Source: Marvinbryantia formatexigens DSM 14469
Lineage (GTDB): Bacteria > Bacillota > Clostridia > Lachnospirales > Lachnospiraceae
Reading direction: 5' to 3'
NCBI RefSeq assembly: GCF_025148285.1
Contig: NZ_CP102268.1
Span: forward strand, 2,459,001 to 2,523,000
DNA: 64,000 nt
Shown here one piece after another: positions 34,769 to 44,236 of this stretch. The first letter of the stretch is position 1. Each line of letters begins with the position of its first letter. Under the pieces are notes generated by a model. It searched no databases, was not told where the DNA came from, and saw only the letters and a program-made list of their open reading frames with translations. A program made the position numbers and the translations under genes.

Positions 34769-37700
34769 ATGAAGCCTGGTAAATTCATGAGGCGCCGTAT
34801 GCTTGCCGGTATTCTGGCAGTGATGATGGCGGCCGTTTCCGCCACCCCTGCGCAGGTGGCAGCGCAGGGGCTGGCAGGAATAGAGACAGAGAGAAAGGGA
34901 GAGACAGAAACAAAGCAGGAGACGGCAACCGGTTTGTGGGAGAGTGAAACAACCTCCGTACCGGGTACGGAACGGAGAGAAGGAGAGACAGACGGCAGTC
35001 CGGATACAGGGCTGTGGGAAGGCGAGACGGGCGCTATTCCGGATACAGAAATGGGGAAAGGAGAAGCGGGCGGTGCCCCGGATACAGAGATGGGGAAAGG
35101 AGAAGCGGGCGGTGCCCCGGATACAGAAATGGGAAAAGGAGAAGCGGGCGTCGCACCGGATACAGAAATGGGAAAAGGCGAGGCCGGCGGTACTCTGGAT
35201 ACAGGGGTGCAGGAAGGCGAAACGGGCATCATACCGGATGCGGGGCTGCAGGAAGGCGAGACAGGCGGCAGTCCGGATACGGGGCTGTGGGAAGGAGAGA
35301 CAGGGAATAATCCGGATACGGGACTGTGGGGCGAGACAGGCGGCACTTCGGATATGGAGCTGCCGACAGAGCCGGGAACGGAGACCGCGGCGGATGTTGT
35401 GCTTGCCGACACAAATGGAGACGCCAGGGCCGCCGTTTTCCTGCAGGATGGCGGGACATTCCCGGAGGGAACCAGCTTCCGCCTGCTGTGTGTTGAGGAT
35501 ATTATCGGGGAAACGGAAGACAAAGAGACGCGCTGTCGTAAGCTGAAGGAGGAACTGCTGGCAGCCTGGAGCGATGCACTGCCGGAGAAAACGGCAGAAA
35601 ATGTGCGGACATTTCTCCCGTATTATCTGTTTTTTGCCGACGCGCAGGGAAATGAAATTACGCTTCCGGGCGAGGTGAAAATCCGTCTGACGATTTCCAA
35701 AGAAGCTTTCCGAAAAGAGGACAGTGATACCGGGAAAGGCGGTGCAGAGATAGGCGGCGCAGAGAGCAGTGGTGTAGAGATAGGGGGTGCAGAGATAGGC
35801 GATGCAGAGAATGATGCGGCAGAAGGCACAGAAACCGGAGCGGGCGGTGCGGCGGCATTTCCAGCGGATACAGAACAGGCGGCAGAATTTTCCGTTGCCT
35901 GGCAGGGAAAGCTGGATGCGTTCCGGGAGATTTCAGAAAAAGAAATGATACTGGATGAGGAGGCGCATGAAGTCACCTTTATTTTCCGGACGAAGGAAGC
36001 AGGCTGGTTTTCGATTTTAGAGACGTTTGAAAAAACAGAAACCCAGGAGGGGACAGTAGAAAGCGGAGAACCGGGGGAGAGCAATGGAAAGGAAGACCTG
36101 GGAGAGGCAGAAGGAACAGGACAGGGAGAGACAGAAGAAATTACGGAGAACAGAGAGGAATCTACAGAAGAGACGGAAGAAACTACGGAGAACAGAGAGA
36201 AGTCCACAGAAGAACCGGAAGTGATGGCGGATCCGGAAACCGGAGAGGAGCCGGGCATCGGTCTTGAAAGTCTCTCCGGAATACAGCTTTTTGCCGTGGC
36301 AGGTTCCCTGGCGCCCAGCGGCACGCTGGTGACGGCGTCCGGAAGCGGCTTCCGGCTGATGAGTACCGCAGAGCTGGATGGCGCCTGCAGGACGGCATGC
36401 TGGTACAGCGGAATTTCTTCTTTTGTCCCGTTCAGCGCGGCGGGGAGCTCGGTAAAGGCAATGAGCGGCAGCGCGAACGGAGGCGCATATATCTTTTATC
36501 CGACAGACAATACTGCCGCCGGAAAATTTGGCGGTATTTATCAGAAGGTTCTGTTTCAGGAGGGTGTCTGGTATGATTTGAAAATGACCGTATCTTCTTA
36601 TACGAACAAAACATGGGCGGGGAGCGACGGTGCGCAGGTGGCATCGTATCCGCCGATCGGCTTCAGTCAGAATAAGATTGCCTGGTGGCTGAAGCCGACG
36701 ATGGGAGAGTACGTGTTAAAGATGGAATATTTCCGTCACGGCGATGCAAAGCAGACGCCGGTTGCGCTGAACAGCCGTTTCCAGTGGTGGGAAATAGACA
36801 ATTCCCAGAGATTCGGCATCCGCGTGGAAAACGGCAGCATTGCCAAAAAGTTTTACCAGTCGGCAGGCTCCGCGGTTTACTATAAATCGCAGGCGGCAAA
36901 GGCGGACGGAAAGACGTATCTGTTTTTAACTGCGACGGAGGATATGCTGGCGAATGACCCGAAGGGAAATGTAGGATTTGTTTTGCAGAATTGCTCCAGA
37001 TATTACGTTGCTGTCGGCTACCGGGATCACATCCAGGACAGTTCGGACTACCGGGTGAGCAAGGCGACGATTGAGAAATGGAACACCTCTCTGAAAAACG
37101 GAAAGCCGGACGAGGTGACGCTGGGGATTCTGGTGCAGACAGGGCTGGATGTGCCAAACCCGCCGGACCCGTCGTATCCGAAGAAATATGTGTCAAACGA
37201 CGGCGCCTCCTGGGCGCAGTCCAATACACTGCCGGGGACGACGGCGGAATATTATTATAAGATTGAACAGTACATTCCGTGGCAGACGCCGAACAATTAT
37301 TATGAGCAGATGGTTCTGGAGGATGTGCTTCCTGTGGGAGCAGATTACGTGGGTCCTGTGACGATTACCTGCATGGAAAGCGGGCAGGATGCCTCCGGAA
37401 GCTTCCGGTGCGTGCAGAAAAATGATACGGTAAGCATTACGCCAGTCAATCTGAAAAATGAATCGCTGTACGGGAGAACCTATGCCTTTGTATTTAAGGT
37501 GCGGATGAATCCAGAGGAGCTGCAGCCGGAGCAGACGCAGAATACGGCGGTCTATAAGGTGATAAACAGTGCGGCGCTTGCGTATAAGCACAGCGGGCAG
37601 ACTGCCGTTTCGATGGCGTCAAATAAGGTCACCACACAGGCAACGGTGCAGCGGCAGGCGTTTCCGGCTCCGGTAAAGGGATTGGACGGGCAGGAAAATC

Positions 37701-38695
37701 TGCGGGAAAAAGAGCTTTCCGGCGACGGCGAAGCGATTGTATTCAGCATTTTTCAGACAGTCCCGCACAACGAAAAAGCATGGCAGCCTGTGCAGATGAT
37801 ACTTACAGACGAGCTGGAGCCGTGTCTGGAATATGTTTCCGCGGAGGTTTTCTGTAAAGGAACAGGCGGTTACACACCGGCCCCGCAGTGGAAAGCGCAG
37901 GCTCAGGGACAGAGCATCACAGTTTCCGGAAACTTTCAGACGAATCCGCCGGCGCCGGATAACCAGACCCTGCGGTTTGATATTACCTGTCGTCTGAAAA
38001 AGGATTATGATATGAAAACCTATGCGCAGACAGCCGGAAACCGGCGCTGGTATGTCGTGCCGAATAAAGCGCGCATGAAAGTTGTCTGGGCAAAGGGCAG
38101 TCCGTCGTCTGAGGAAAAGGAAACAAATGAAGTGAAGGTAAAGCTTCTGGCGGGTGCGGTGGAGGCGCAGCTTCGCATTACGAAGGAGATAGATGCCGCC
38201 GATATTGTATGGGCGCATGGAAATCCGACGTTCACCTTCTGCATAAGCGGGGAGGATGTGCTGGGAGGCAGGCATACCTGGTACCGGACCGTAGAATTTA
38301 CGCCGGGCAGTGCGCAGGCGTCGGGAGGTACGCAGACGCCCGGCAGCACGCAGGTAGCAGGAGGTACGCAGACGCCCGGCAGCACACAGGCGTCGGGAGG
38401 TACACAGACGCCGGGAGGTACGCGGGCGTCGGACAGCACGCAGACAACGGCCGGAAAGACGTCGCTGTCGGTCTTACTGACAGTGCCGGCGGGATGGTAT
38501 ACTGTTTCCGAAGAAAAAACGATGCGTTACCGGCTGCAGAGCATCCACAGTCTGGAAAATGGGATTCTCTCAGGAGAGACCGCCGTCTTTGATGTGAGCG
38601 GGGGACAGACCGGAAGTGCCGTATTTTATAATCAGAAAACGACGGATGAGAAAGAGAGCCACAGTGCTTTTGTAAAAAATGAAATAAAGAAGTAG
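34769..38695 (+). CDS. Large repeat-rich secreted surface protein
   Basis: 1308 residues. A signal peptide (residues 1-34, ending near PAQVAAQG) is followed by 13-residue tandem repeats (about 75-200), a prealbumin-like region (205-420), a Glu/Thr-rich linker (about 430-495), an all-beta region, a domain like the fimbrial isopeptide-forming D2 type (around residues 810-930, with YYYKIEQYIPW and VLPVGADYVGP), and a C-terminal SpaA/Cna-B-like domain (VPAGWYTVSEEK) interrupted by a Gly/Thr-rich repeat. There is no LPXTG motif or C-terminal membrane helix, so anchoring is not evident. The ribosome site is AAGGAGG. Probably an adhesin or extracellular fibre component; no exact homologue recognised. 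Confidence 0.8.
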   Translation: MKPGKFMRRRMLAGILAVMMAAVSATPAQVAAQGLAGIETERKGETETKQETATGLWESETTSVPGTERREGETDGSPDTGLWEGETGAIPDTEMGKGEAGGAPDTEMGKGEAGGAPDTEMGKGEAGVAPDTEMGKGEAGGTLDTGVQEGETGIIPDAGLQEGETGGSPDTGLWEGETGNNPDTGLWGETGGTSDMELPTEPGTETAADVVLADTNGDARAAVFLQDGGTFPEGTSFRLLCVEDIIGETEDKETRCRKLKEELLAAWSDALPEKTAENVRTFLPYYLFFADAQGNEITLPGEVKIRLTISKEAFRKEDSDTGKGGAEIGGAESSGVEIGGAEIGDAENDAAEGTETGAGGAAAFPADTEQAAEFSVAWQGKLDAFREISEKEMILDEEAHEVTFIFRTKEAGWFSILETFEKTETQEGTVESGEPGESNGKEDLGEAEGTGQGETEEITENREESTEETEETTENREKSTEEPEVMADPETGEEPGIGLESLSGIQLFAVAGSLAPSGTLVTASGSGFRLMSTAELDGACRTACWYSGISSFVPFSAAGSSVKAMSGSANGGAYIFYPTDNTAAGKFGGIYQKVLFQEGVWYDLKMTVSSYTNKTWAGSDGAQVASYPPIGFSQNKIAWWLKPTMGEYVLKMEYFRHGDAKQTPVALNSRFQWWEIDNSQRFGIRVENGSIAKKFYQSAGSAVYYKSQAAKADGKTYLFLTATEDMLANDPKGNVGFVLQNCSRYYVAVGYRDHIQDSSDYRVSKATIEKWNTSLKNGKPDEVTLGILVQTGLDVPNPPDPSYPKKYVSNDGASWAQSNTLPGTTAEYYYKIEQYIPWQTPNNYYEQMVLEDVLPVGADYVGPVTITCMESGQDASGSFRCVQKNDTVSITPVNLKNESLYGRTYAFVFKVRMNPEELQPEQTQNTAVYKVINSAALAYKHSGQTAVSMASNKVTTQATVQRQAFPAPVKGLDGQENLREKELSGDGEAIVFSIFQTVPHNEKAWQPVQMILTDELEPCLEYVSAEVFCKGTGGYTPAPQWKAQAQGQSITVSGNFQTNPPAPDNQTLRFDITCRLKKDYDMKTYAQTAGNRRWYVVPNKARMKVVWAKGSPSSEEKETNEVKVKLLAGAVEAQLRITKEIDAADIVWAHGNPTFTFCISGEDVLGGRHTWYRTVEFTPGSAQASGGTQTPGSTQVAGGTQTPGSTQASGGTQTPGGTRASDSTQTTAGKTSLSVLLTVPAGWYTVSEEKTMRYRLQSIHSLENGILSGETAVFDVSGGQTGSAVFYNQKTTDEKESHSAFVKNEIKK
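34991..35350 (+). repeat. 39-bp tandem repeat in the surface-protein gene
   Basis: Nine to ten units of 39 bp, each encoding 13 residues of the form GGxPDTxxGKGEA or GGxPDTGLWEGET. Units at 35030-35185 are nearly identical; outer units are more diverged, and one is 3 bp short. Confidence 0.9.
38307..38445 (+). repeat. Gly/Thr-rich repeat near the 3' end of the surface-protein gene
   Basis: Units of 7 residues in alternation (ASGGTQT, PGSTQVA and similar), about six in total, inserted in a loop of the last SpaA-like domain. The DNA repeats at 42-bp spacing are close to identical. Confidence 0.8.
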
Positions 38696-38700
38696 GGCAT

Positions 38701-38750
38701 GTCGGGCACGCCGTGGAAAATATCTGTCGGGCACGCCGGGAAAAATATCT
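38701..38750. repeat. Two tandem 25-bp direct repeats
   Basis: 38701-38725 and 38726-38750 differ at one or two positions; each starts GTCGGGCACGCCG and ends AATATCT. They lie between the surface-protein stop and the citrate synthase promoter. No hairpin terminator for the large gene is clear here. Confidence 0.75.
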
Positions 38751-38778
38751 TGCATGATTATACATTTTCGTGTAATAT
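38750..38778 (+). promoter_or_regulatory. Putative promoter of the citrate synthase gene
   Basis: TTGCAT, 17-nt spacer, TAATAT, about 87 nt before the start codon. Confidence 0.6.
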
Positions 38779-38864
38779 GGAAAAGAATTACAGAGTTTCC
38801 TGCTGACACAGCTTACGGTGATATGCGGTAAGAGGTGCTCTGTGCATATGAGGAGGTGCTTTTT

Positions 38865-40238
38865 ATGCAGGATGTTGAAATGACGAGTATTGAAAATCTG
38901 AAAAGTGACTGGGATAGTCTTGAAAGTGCGCTTTTGCACGGACACCGCATCGACCCGAATCTTTATGTCGAGTATGATGTAAAACGGGGTTTGCGTGATT
39001 CTGCCGGCAAGGGTGTGCTCACCGGACTGACGGAGATTTCCGACGTAGTGGCGTATGATTTGGTCAACGGACGCCAGATTCCTGCGGAGGGGGCACTGTA
39101 CTATCAGGGAATTAATGTATATGATATTGTCAAAGGATTGCAGGGACGCAAGTACGGCTTTGAGGAGACGGTTTATCTGCTGATTTTCGGCAAGCTTCCG
39201 ACAAAGCAGGAGCTGGATATGTTCCTCGGCGTGATGTCCGAGCTGCAGGAGCTGGGCGGTCGTTTTGTGCGCGATGTGGTTATGAAGGCATCCAACGGAA
39301 ATATGATGAATGCCATGCAGCGCTGCGTACTGACGCTGTATACCTACGATGAAAATCCGGAGGATATCTCCGTGAGAAATGTTCTGCGCCAGTGTCTGGA
39401 GCTGATTGCCAAGCTTCCGCTTATTGCGGTTTACTCGTATCATGCCTACCGTCATTTCCGCAAGGACGACACGCTGCTGATACGGAATCCGAAAAAAGGA
39501 CTGTCACTGGCGGAAAACATCCTTCTGATGCTGCGTCCGGACGGAGAATATACCGAGCTGGAAGCGAAGGTGCTTGATATCGCGCTGATTCTCCATGCCG
39601 AGCATGGCGGCGGAAATAACTCCACCTTTACGACGCATGTTGTCACGTCCTCAGGAACTGACACCTATTCTTCCGTGGCGGCTTCTATCGGTTCGCTGAA
39701 GGGACCGCGTCACGGCGGCGCCAACCTCAAGGTGCAGAATATGTTTGCCGATATCAAGGCGCATATTTCCGACTGGACCAACGAAGGGGAGGTTGCGGAT
39801 TATCTGAGAAAGATACTGAATAAAGAAGCCTTCGACAGATCCGGTCTGATTTACGGAATGGGTCATGCCGTATATACGCTGTCCGACCCGCGTGAGGTTA
39901 TTTTAAAAAGCTTTGCGAAGGACCTGGCGCAGGAAAAGGGCATGATGGAGGAATTTGCCCTCTATGAGCTGGTAGAGCGGCTGGCGGGGCAGCTTGTCAT
40001 GGAACAGCGCAGGCTTTTCAAGAATGTCTGTGCAAACGTCGATTTCTACAGCGGATTTGTATATTCCATGCTGGACATCCCGCAGGAGCTGTTTACGCCG
40101 ATTTTTGCAATCGCGCGTATGCCGGGCTGGAGCGCGCACCGGCTGGAAGAGCTGATTAACGCCAACAAGATAATCCGTCCGGCGTACAAATATGTCGGCA
40201 CCCACACCGATTTTGTGCCGGTAGAAGAGCGCGTGTAA
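38865..40238 (+). CDS. Citrate synthase (citrate/2-methylcitrate synthase family)
   Basis: 457 residues. Catalytic-region motifs: LILHAEHGGGNNSTF (active-site His), GSLKGPRHGGANLKV (second His) and the C-terminal DFYSGFVYSMLDIP with catalytic Asp. It condenses oxaloacetate with acetyl-CoA. ATG 38865 follows AGGAGGTGCTTTTT; a 10-residue longer frame starts in the ribosome site region. It stands alone with no other TCA genes nearby, fitting an anaerobe that uses a partial TCA route to glutamate. A 2-methylcitrate role cannot be excluded. Confidence 0.93.
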   Translation: MQDVEMTSIENLKSDWDSLESALLHGHRIDPNLYVEYDVKRGLRDSAGKGVLTGLTEISDVVAYDLVNGRQIPAEGALYYQGINVYDIVKGLQGRKYGFEETVYLLIFGKLPTKQELDMFLGVMSELQELGGRFVRDVVMKASNGNMMNAMQRCVLTLYTYDENPEDISVRNVLRQCLELIAKLPLIAVYSYHAYRHFRKDDTLLIRNPKKGLSLAENILLMLRPDGEYTELEAKVLDIALILHAEHGGGNNSTFTTHVVTSSGTDTYSSVAASIGSLKGPRHGGANLKVQNMFADIKAHISDWTNEGEVADYLRKILNKEAFDRSGLIYGMGHAVYTLSDPREVILKSFAKDLAQEKGMMEEFALYELVERLAGQLVMEQRRLFKNVCANVDFYSGFVYSMLDIPQELFTPIFAIARMPGWSAHRLEELINANKIIRPAYKYVGTHTDFVPVEERV

Positions 40239-40328
40239 TGCTCCGGATGCTTTGGCTGCAGTAATATGCCGGAGCAAATACTGGTTCTATGCCGGTGGAG
40301 AAGCGCGTATGACAAAAAATTATCAAAG

Positions 40329-40357
40329 TTGACAAGCGCTCTGTCTTGTGTTATGGT
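40329..40357 (+). promoter_or_regulatory. Promoter of the riboswitch-symporter unit
   Basis: TTGACA, 17-nt spacer, TATGGT, giving a leader of about 540 nt before the symporter gene. Confidence 0.7.
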
Positions 40358-40422
40358 TAATAAGGTTAGTGGTTATGCCGTCGGACGGCGGAGCCATCAT
40401 CATAAGTGAATATGTGCAGGCT

Positions 40423-40607
40423 GATATAGCCGGGAGAAAGGTATACCTTCCCGAAGGAGTAACACTCACAGGGGTCTGGTGTCCGGGTAGCAGGGCATCG
40501 GGCAGGACCGGATATGGACTGCACTCTGGAGAACCCCACAAAGAGGTGGGTGCCGAAGGTGCAAAGCACACTGTGCTAATCTCTCAGGCGAAAGGACAGA
40601 GAATGCA
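40423..40607 (+). ncRNA. Tandem glycine riboswitch
   Basis: The second aptamer is clear: ACTCTGGAGAACCCC, then GTGCCGAAGGTGCAAAG, then CTCTCAGGCGAAAGGACAGA, all standard glycine-aptamer segments, with a closing CTCT/AGAG P1 stem. The first aptamer (from about 40423 to 40516) is more diverged: GGGAGAAAGG, CCCGAAGGAGTAACA and GGGCAGGACCGGATAT, with P1 pairs between ATAT-CCGG on the two sides. The linker between the aptamers is short, as usual. It precedes an amino-acid/sodium symporter, a common glycine-riboswitch target; glycine would change read-through at the following terminator. Confidence 0.85.
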
Positions 40608-40638
40608 ATCAGATTACTGATTTTATTTGATTATTTCA

Positions 40639-40668
40639 GGCGGGAGAATAAGGTTCTTCCGCCTTTTT
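40639..40668 (+). terminator. Expression-platform terminator of the glycine riboswitch
   Basis: GGCGGGAGAA pairs with TTCTTCCGCC (one G-T pair) around TAAGG, followed by TTTTT. It lies about 30 nt after the aptamer pair and 235 nt before the symporter start. Confidence 0.85.
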
Positions 40669-40670
40669 GC

Positions 40671-40707
40671 GTTGCCATGCATCCGTAGGGAGCTGCCGGT
40701 GGCAGGT
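40671..40707. repeat. Dispersed 37-bp repeat, copy 2
   Basis: Matches 60-96 at 36 of 37 positions. It begins three bases after the T-run of the riboswitch terminator, a position equivalent to copy 1. The remaining 40708-40903 has no gene or strong structure I can support. Confidence 0.6.
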
Positions 40708-40903
40708 GCAGTCGGCGGAAACGGAAGACTGTACTGCGGCGGTGTCCGCGCGCAGGGCGCATTCTTTTTGTGCCGGGGCTTTTCAGAAGGAGGCGGCTGC
40801 CTGGATATGCGGCGGCAACAGGCGGGACGGGTTGTACTGTTGCAGACGGCGTATACGGTACTGCGGCTGCAGATTATGAAAAAAGGAAAGAGGGAAAAAC
40901 ATT

Positions 40904-42397
40904 ATGATTGAGGTAATTACCAATGTGAACAGTTTTGTAAACGGTCTTGTCTGGGGATGGCCGGCGCTGGTGCTTCTGGGCTTTGTCGGCGTGCTGATGA
41001 CGTGTATGACCAAATTTTTCCAGATATCCCATTTCGGGCACTGGATGAAGCATACCATCGGTGCGATTTTCGGTGATAAGCACGTAACAAAGCACACGCA
41101 GGACCATTCGATATCGCAGTTCCAGTCGCTGTGTACCGCGCTGGCGGCCACGGTCGGCACCGGAAATATCGTCGGTGTGGCAGGCGCGATTGCAGTTGGC
41201 GGTCCGGGCGCGGTGTTCTGGATGTGGCTGATTGCTTTCTTCGGAATGATGACCAACTATTCTGAGAACGTGCTTGGTATCCTGTACAGACGGAAAAATA
41301 CAAAAGGTGAATGGGCAGGCGGCGCCATGTATTATCTGCGCGACGGTCTGGGCAGCAAAAAGGGCTGCAAAACCATCGGCGTGGTTCTTGCCGCTCTGTT
41401 TTCCTGCTTCTGTCTGCTGGCGTCCTTCGGAATCGGAAACATGAGCCAGGTAAACAGTATGGTAACCAATGTATACACGGCATTCCATATTCCGCAGATC
41501 GTAACGGGAATTATCCTGTTTGTAGCGGTAGCGGCGGTAGTGCTTGGAGGTCTGAAGCGCATTGCCTCCATCACAGAGAAAATCGTACCGTTTATGGTAA
41601 TCATTTATCTGTTAGGCACACTGGTTATTATTATTATGCACGCGGGTACGATTCCGGCAGTGTTTGCATCTATCTTCCAGGGAGCCTTCGCACTGAAGTC
41701 GGCTGCCGGCGGTGTGGTCGGCGCAGGTATTGCGATGGCGATGCAGATGGGCTTCAAGCGCGGTGTATTTTCGAACGAAGCCGGTCTTGGTTCTTCTGTT
41801 ATGGTGCATTCCAGCTCCAACGTAAAGGAGCCGGTGCGCCAGGGAATGTGGGGCATTTTTGAGGTGTTTGCCGATACGATTGTTGTCTGCACACTGACGG
41901 CGCTGACTATTTTAAGCTCCGGCGCCATTGATCTGACGACGGGTGCCATGACGGAGGCGGCGGAGGCAGTCGGCTCCAGCTCTCTTATGAGTTATGCTTT
42001 TGAGCAGACCTTCGGACGTCCGGGCGCATGGTTTATTGCGATTGCGATTCTGCTGTTTGCATACTCCACGGTACTTGGCTGGAGCCACTACGGTTCGACT
42101 GCCTGCCAGTATCTGTTCGGGGAAAAATCCGTTACGGTATACCGCATCATTTTTGTGATTATCGTGCTGGCGGGTTCTGTTATGGAAGCGCAGCTTGCAT
42201 GGGATATTTCTGATACCTTCAACGGAATGATGATGATTCCGAACCTTATCGGCGTGCTTGTTCTGTCGCCGGTCGTAATGAAATGCACAAAGAACTATGT
42301 GGACCGCCGTATACGCGGCAAAAAGGTAAAACCGATGCTTTCCATGTTCGAAGATATCCAGGCGGAGCAGGAGCGGTCACTCTCTGAAGATGACTGA
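40904..42397 (+). CDS. Alanine/glycine:sodium symporter (AGCS family)
   Basis: 497 residues with about eleven membrane helices. Family signatures: ATVGTGNIVGVAGAIAVGGPG near residue 85 (part of the sodium/substrate site, quoted as family evidence) and GFKRGVFSNEAGLGSS near 285. It imports glycine or alanine with sodium. The upstream glycine riboswitch strongly suggests glycine-linked control. AGAGGGAAAAACATT precedes ATG 40904. Confidence 0.95.
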   Translation: MIEVITNVNSFVNGLVWGWPALVLLGFVGVLMTCMTKFFQISHFGHWMKHTIGAIFGDKHVTKHTQDHSISQFQSLCTALAATVGTGNIVGVAGAIAVGGPGAVFWMWLIAFFGMMTNYSENVLGILYRRKNTKGEWAGGAMYYLRDGLGSKKGCKTIGVVLAALFSCFCLLASFGIGNMSQVNSMVTNVYTAFHIPQIVTGIILFVAVAAVVLGGLKRIASITEKIVPFMVIIYLLGTLVIIIMHAGTIPAVFASIFQGAFALKSAAGGVVGAGIAMAMQMGFKRGVFSNEAGLGSSVMVHSSSNVKEPVRQGMWGIFEVFADTIVVCTLTALTILSSGAIDLTTGAMTEAAEAVGSSSLMSYAFEQTFGRPGAWFIAIAILLFAYSTVLGWSHYGSTACQYLFGEKSVTVYRIIFVIIVLAGSVMEAQLAWDISDTFNGMMMIPNLIGVLVLSPVVMKCTKNYVDRRIRGKKVKPMLSMFEDIQAEQERSLSEDD

Positions 42398-42466
42398 CAG
42401 AGTGATGCACGCGGCAGAGGCTGCGCAGCAGGAAGGCGGCTCTGCTGGAGAAAATTGATGATACAT

Positions 42467-42500
42467 AAAATGCCAGGGGCACATGACCTCTGGCATTTTT
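42467..42500. terminator. Bidirectional terminator between symporter and DegV genes
   Basis: AAAATGCCAG-GGG pairs with CCTCTGGCATTTT (one mismatch), flanked by A-rich and T-rich ends, so it can serve both convergent genes. Confidence 0.8.
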
Positions 42501-42564
42501 CAGAATTACCGTTCTATATTTTTGCGCCGCACGGCTGGCATTTTACAGTCCGTGCCTCATACGA

Positions 42565-43431
42565 CTACCGTTTTTCAATTCTTACCACGCCAGCGCCGGC
42601 GGCATTGATTCCGGTATGGCAGGCGATGCTGCAGGAGAGCGGACTGTAGCGGATATTGTAATCCGGGAAGGCATCCTGCACAGCCTGCCGCCAGCTTTCG
42701 GCATCCGCGGGATTTTCGAAGGTTCCGGCGGTCGCCACGACGAGCTGCCCGTGCGGGATATCGGAAAAACGTGTCCGGATATCGTTCTGCAACGCTTCAA
42801 TCATTTTCTTTTCGCATAATTTCATCCCGCGCATTTTGGCAAAGGAATCCAGCTTGTCGCCCTGGATGGTGAGCACGGGCTTCAGGTTGATGACCGTTGC
42901 AAAAGCAGCGGCGGCGGGAGTGATTCTGCCGCCTTTTTTCAGATACTCCAGAGAATCCACGCTGATGTAGATGCTGGCGTCGTATGCGTGCCGCTCCAGC
43001 CGGTCTTTGATTTCTCTGCCGGTCAGCCCGCAGTCCGCCATATATTTTGCATCGAGAACCGACGTTTCCAGAGTGACAGAAATGCGGTGATTGTCCGCAA
43101 CGTAAACCCTTCCGCCGTAATCCTCTGCGAGCGCGGCGGCATTGTGGCAGGAGCCGCTCAGTCCGCTGGACATGGGAATATAGACAATCTCGTCGTAGCC
43201 CGATGCAAGGATGGAATTCCAGAGATCCGTCACAAAACCGGGCGAGGGCTGGGAGGAGGAAATATCCAGATGACGGCGCATGGCGCGGTATAAATCATCG
43301 TGCGTGATGCTTTTATATTCCAGATACGTATCCTCTCCGATGACAACGGGCATGGGAATGATAAAAATGCCCAGTTCTTCTGCTTTTTCCAGGGAAATAC
43401 CGCTGTTGGTATCGGTTAAAATGGCGGTTCG
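42565..43431 (-). CDS. DegV-family fatty-acid-binding protein
   Basis: 288 residues. TAILTDTNSGISLEKAEELG at the N-terminus, SSQPSPGF, and IPMSSGLSGSCHNA are the DegV fatty-acid-binding signatures. DegV/FakB proteins bind a fatty acid and present it to FakA kinase, which makes acyl-phosphate. GGAGG lies 11 nt before ATG 43431; a 7-residue longer start has no ribosome site. It is divergent from a TetR gene. No fakA is nearby. Confidence 0.92.
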   Translation of the reverse strand, partial: RTAILTDTNSGISLEKAEELGIFIIPMPVVIGEDTYLEYKSITHDDLYRAMRRHLDISSSQPSPGFVTDLWNSILASGYDEIVYIPMSSGLSGSCHNAAALAEDYGGRVYVADNHRISVTLETSVLDAKYMADCGLTGREIKDRLERHAYDASIYISVDSLEYLKKGGRITPAAAAFATVINLKPVLTIQGDKLDSFAKMRGMKLCEKKMIEALQNDIRTRFSDIPHGQLVVATAGTFENPADAESWRQAVQDAFPDYNIRYSPLSCSIACHTGINAAGAGVVRIEKR

Positions 43432-43660
43432 CATAAATGTTGTTTCCTCCATGTTTCACACAAAAATAGTGTACTTTGTTCCGGGTATTATGATACAATA
43501 AACGTGAGACAAGTGTATCATGTTGCCGTGGGCTTCGCAAGAACGCAATGTGAGACAATTTCCGGAAAAACGTATCAGATGTTACTGCGAAGGGAATAAA
43601 CAGCAACTATCAGATGCAGCAGGGCGGTGGTCCGGCCGGACGTTGTCAGACGGAGGAGAT

Positions 43661-44221
43661 ATGGATAAAAGAACACAGGAGAACATGCGCGTAAAAATGT
43701 GCATTACCGATGCGCTGTTTGATTTGATGCAGGAGAAGAGTATTTCTGATATCACCGTGACGGAGATTATCCGCAGGGCAGGCGTGGCGCGGGCGTCCTA
43801 CTACCGGAATTACGATTCGAAGGAGGACGTGCTGGTAACGCTGATACGGGACGTTCTGGAGCATTTCCGGCTGACGATGGATTATGACCTTGCCGATGGC
43901 ATCACCCGTGAGCATGTGGCGCGCTGCTTCGCATTTTTTAAAGAGTTTGGAACGTATGCGCTGAATCTTTACAAATCCGGTTTTGCCGCGCTGATGCTGG
44001 AGGAGCTGAACCAGTTTCATGAAATGATTGCCGGCACGATGCCCGCCAGCTCCATTGAGCGCTATGAACTGTATATGTATATGGGCGCGCTGTTTAATAC
44101 GGCGATGAGCTGGCTTCAAAGCGGGGCGAAGGAAAGTCCGGAGGCGATGGCGGAAATGTTCTGCCGCTGCGCGCGGGCGCATCCGCAAGTCAGGACTTTG
44201 CATTCACTGCAAAGTCCGTAA
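43661..44221 (+). CDS. TetR/AcrR-family transcriptional regulator
   Basis: 186 residues. KSISDITVTEIIRRAGVAR then ASYYRNYDSKEDVLVTLI is a TetR helix-turn-helix; the C-terminal part is helical and likely the ligand domain. GGAGGAGAT precedes ATG 43661. The next genes (aldo/keto reductase, debranching enzyme) start about 200 bp away, beyond a REP-like element, so the target may be its own gene, DegV or these. Confidence 0.85.
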   Translation: MDKRTQENMRVKMCITDALFDLMQEKSISDITVTEIIRRAGVARASYYRNYDSKEDVLVTLIRDVLEHFRLTMDYDLADGITREHVARCFAFFKEFGTYALNLYKSGFAALMLEELNQFHEMIAGTMPASSIERYELYMYMGALFNTAMSWLQSGAKESPEAMAEMFCRCARAHPQVRTLHSLQSP

Positions 44222-44236
44222 GAAAGTGATACAGGC

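Noticed and set aside
38601-38695. Search for LPXTG or a C-terminal anchor in the large surface protein
   Set aside because: None found; the protein ends in a charged tail, so no sortase signal is claimed.
40627-40911. 94-codon frame after the glycine riboswitch
   Set aside because: It starts inside the terminator stem and covers a dispersed repeat; there is no ribosome site.
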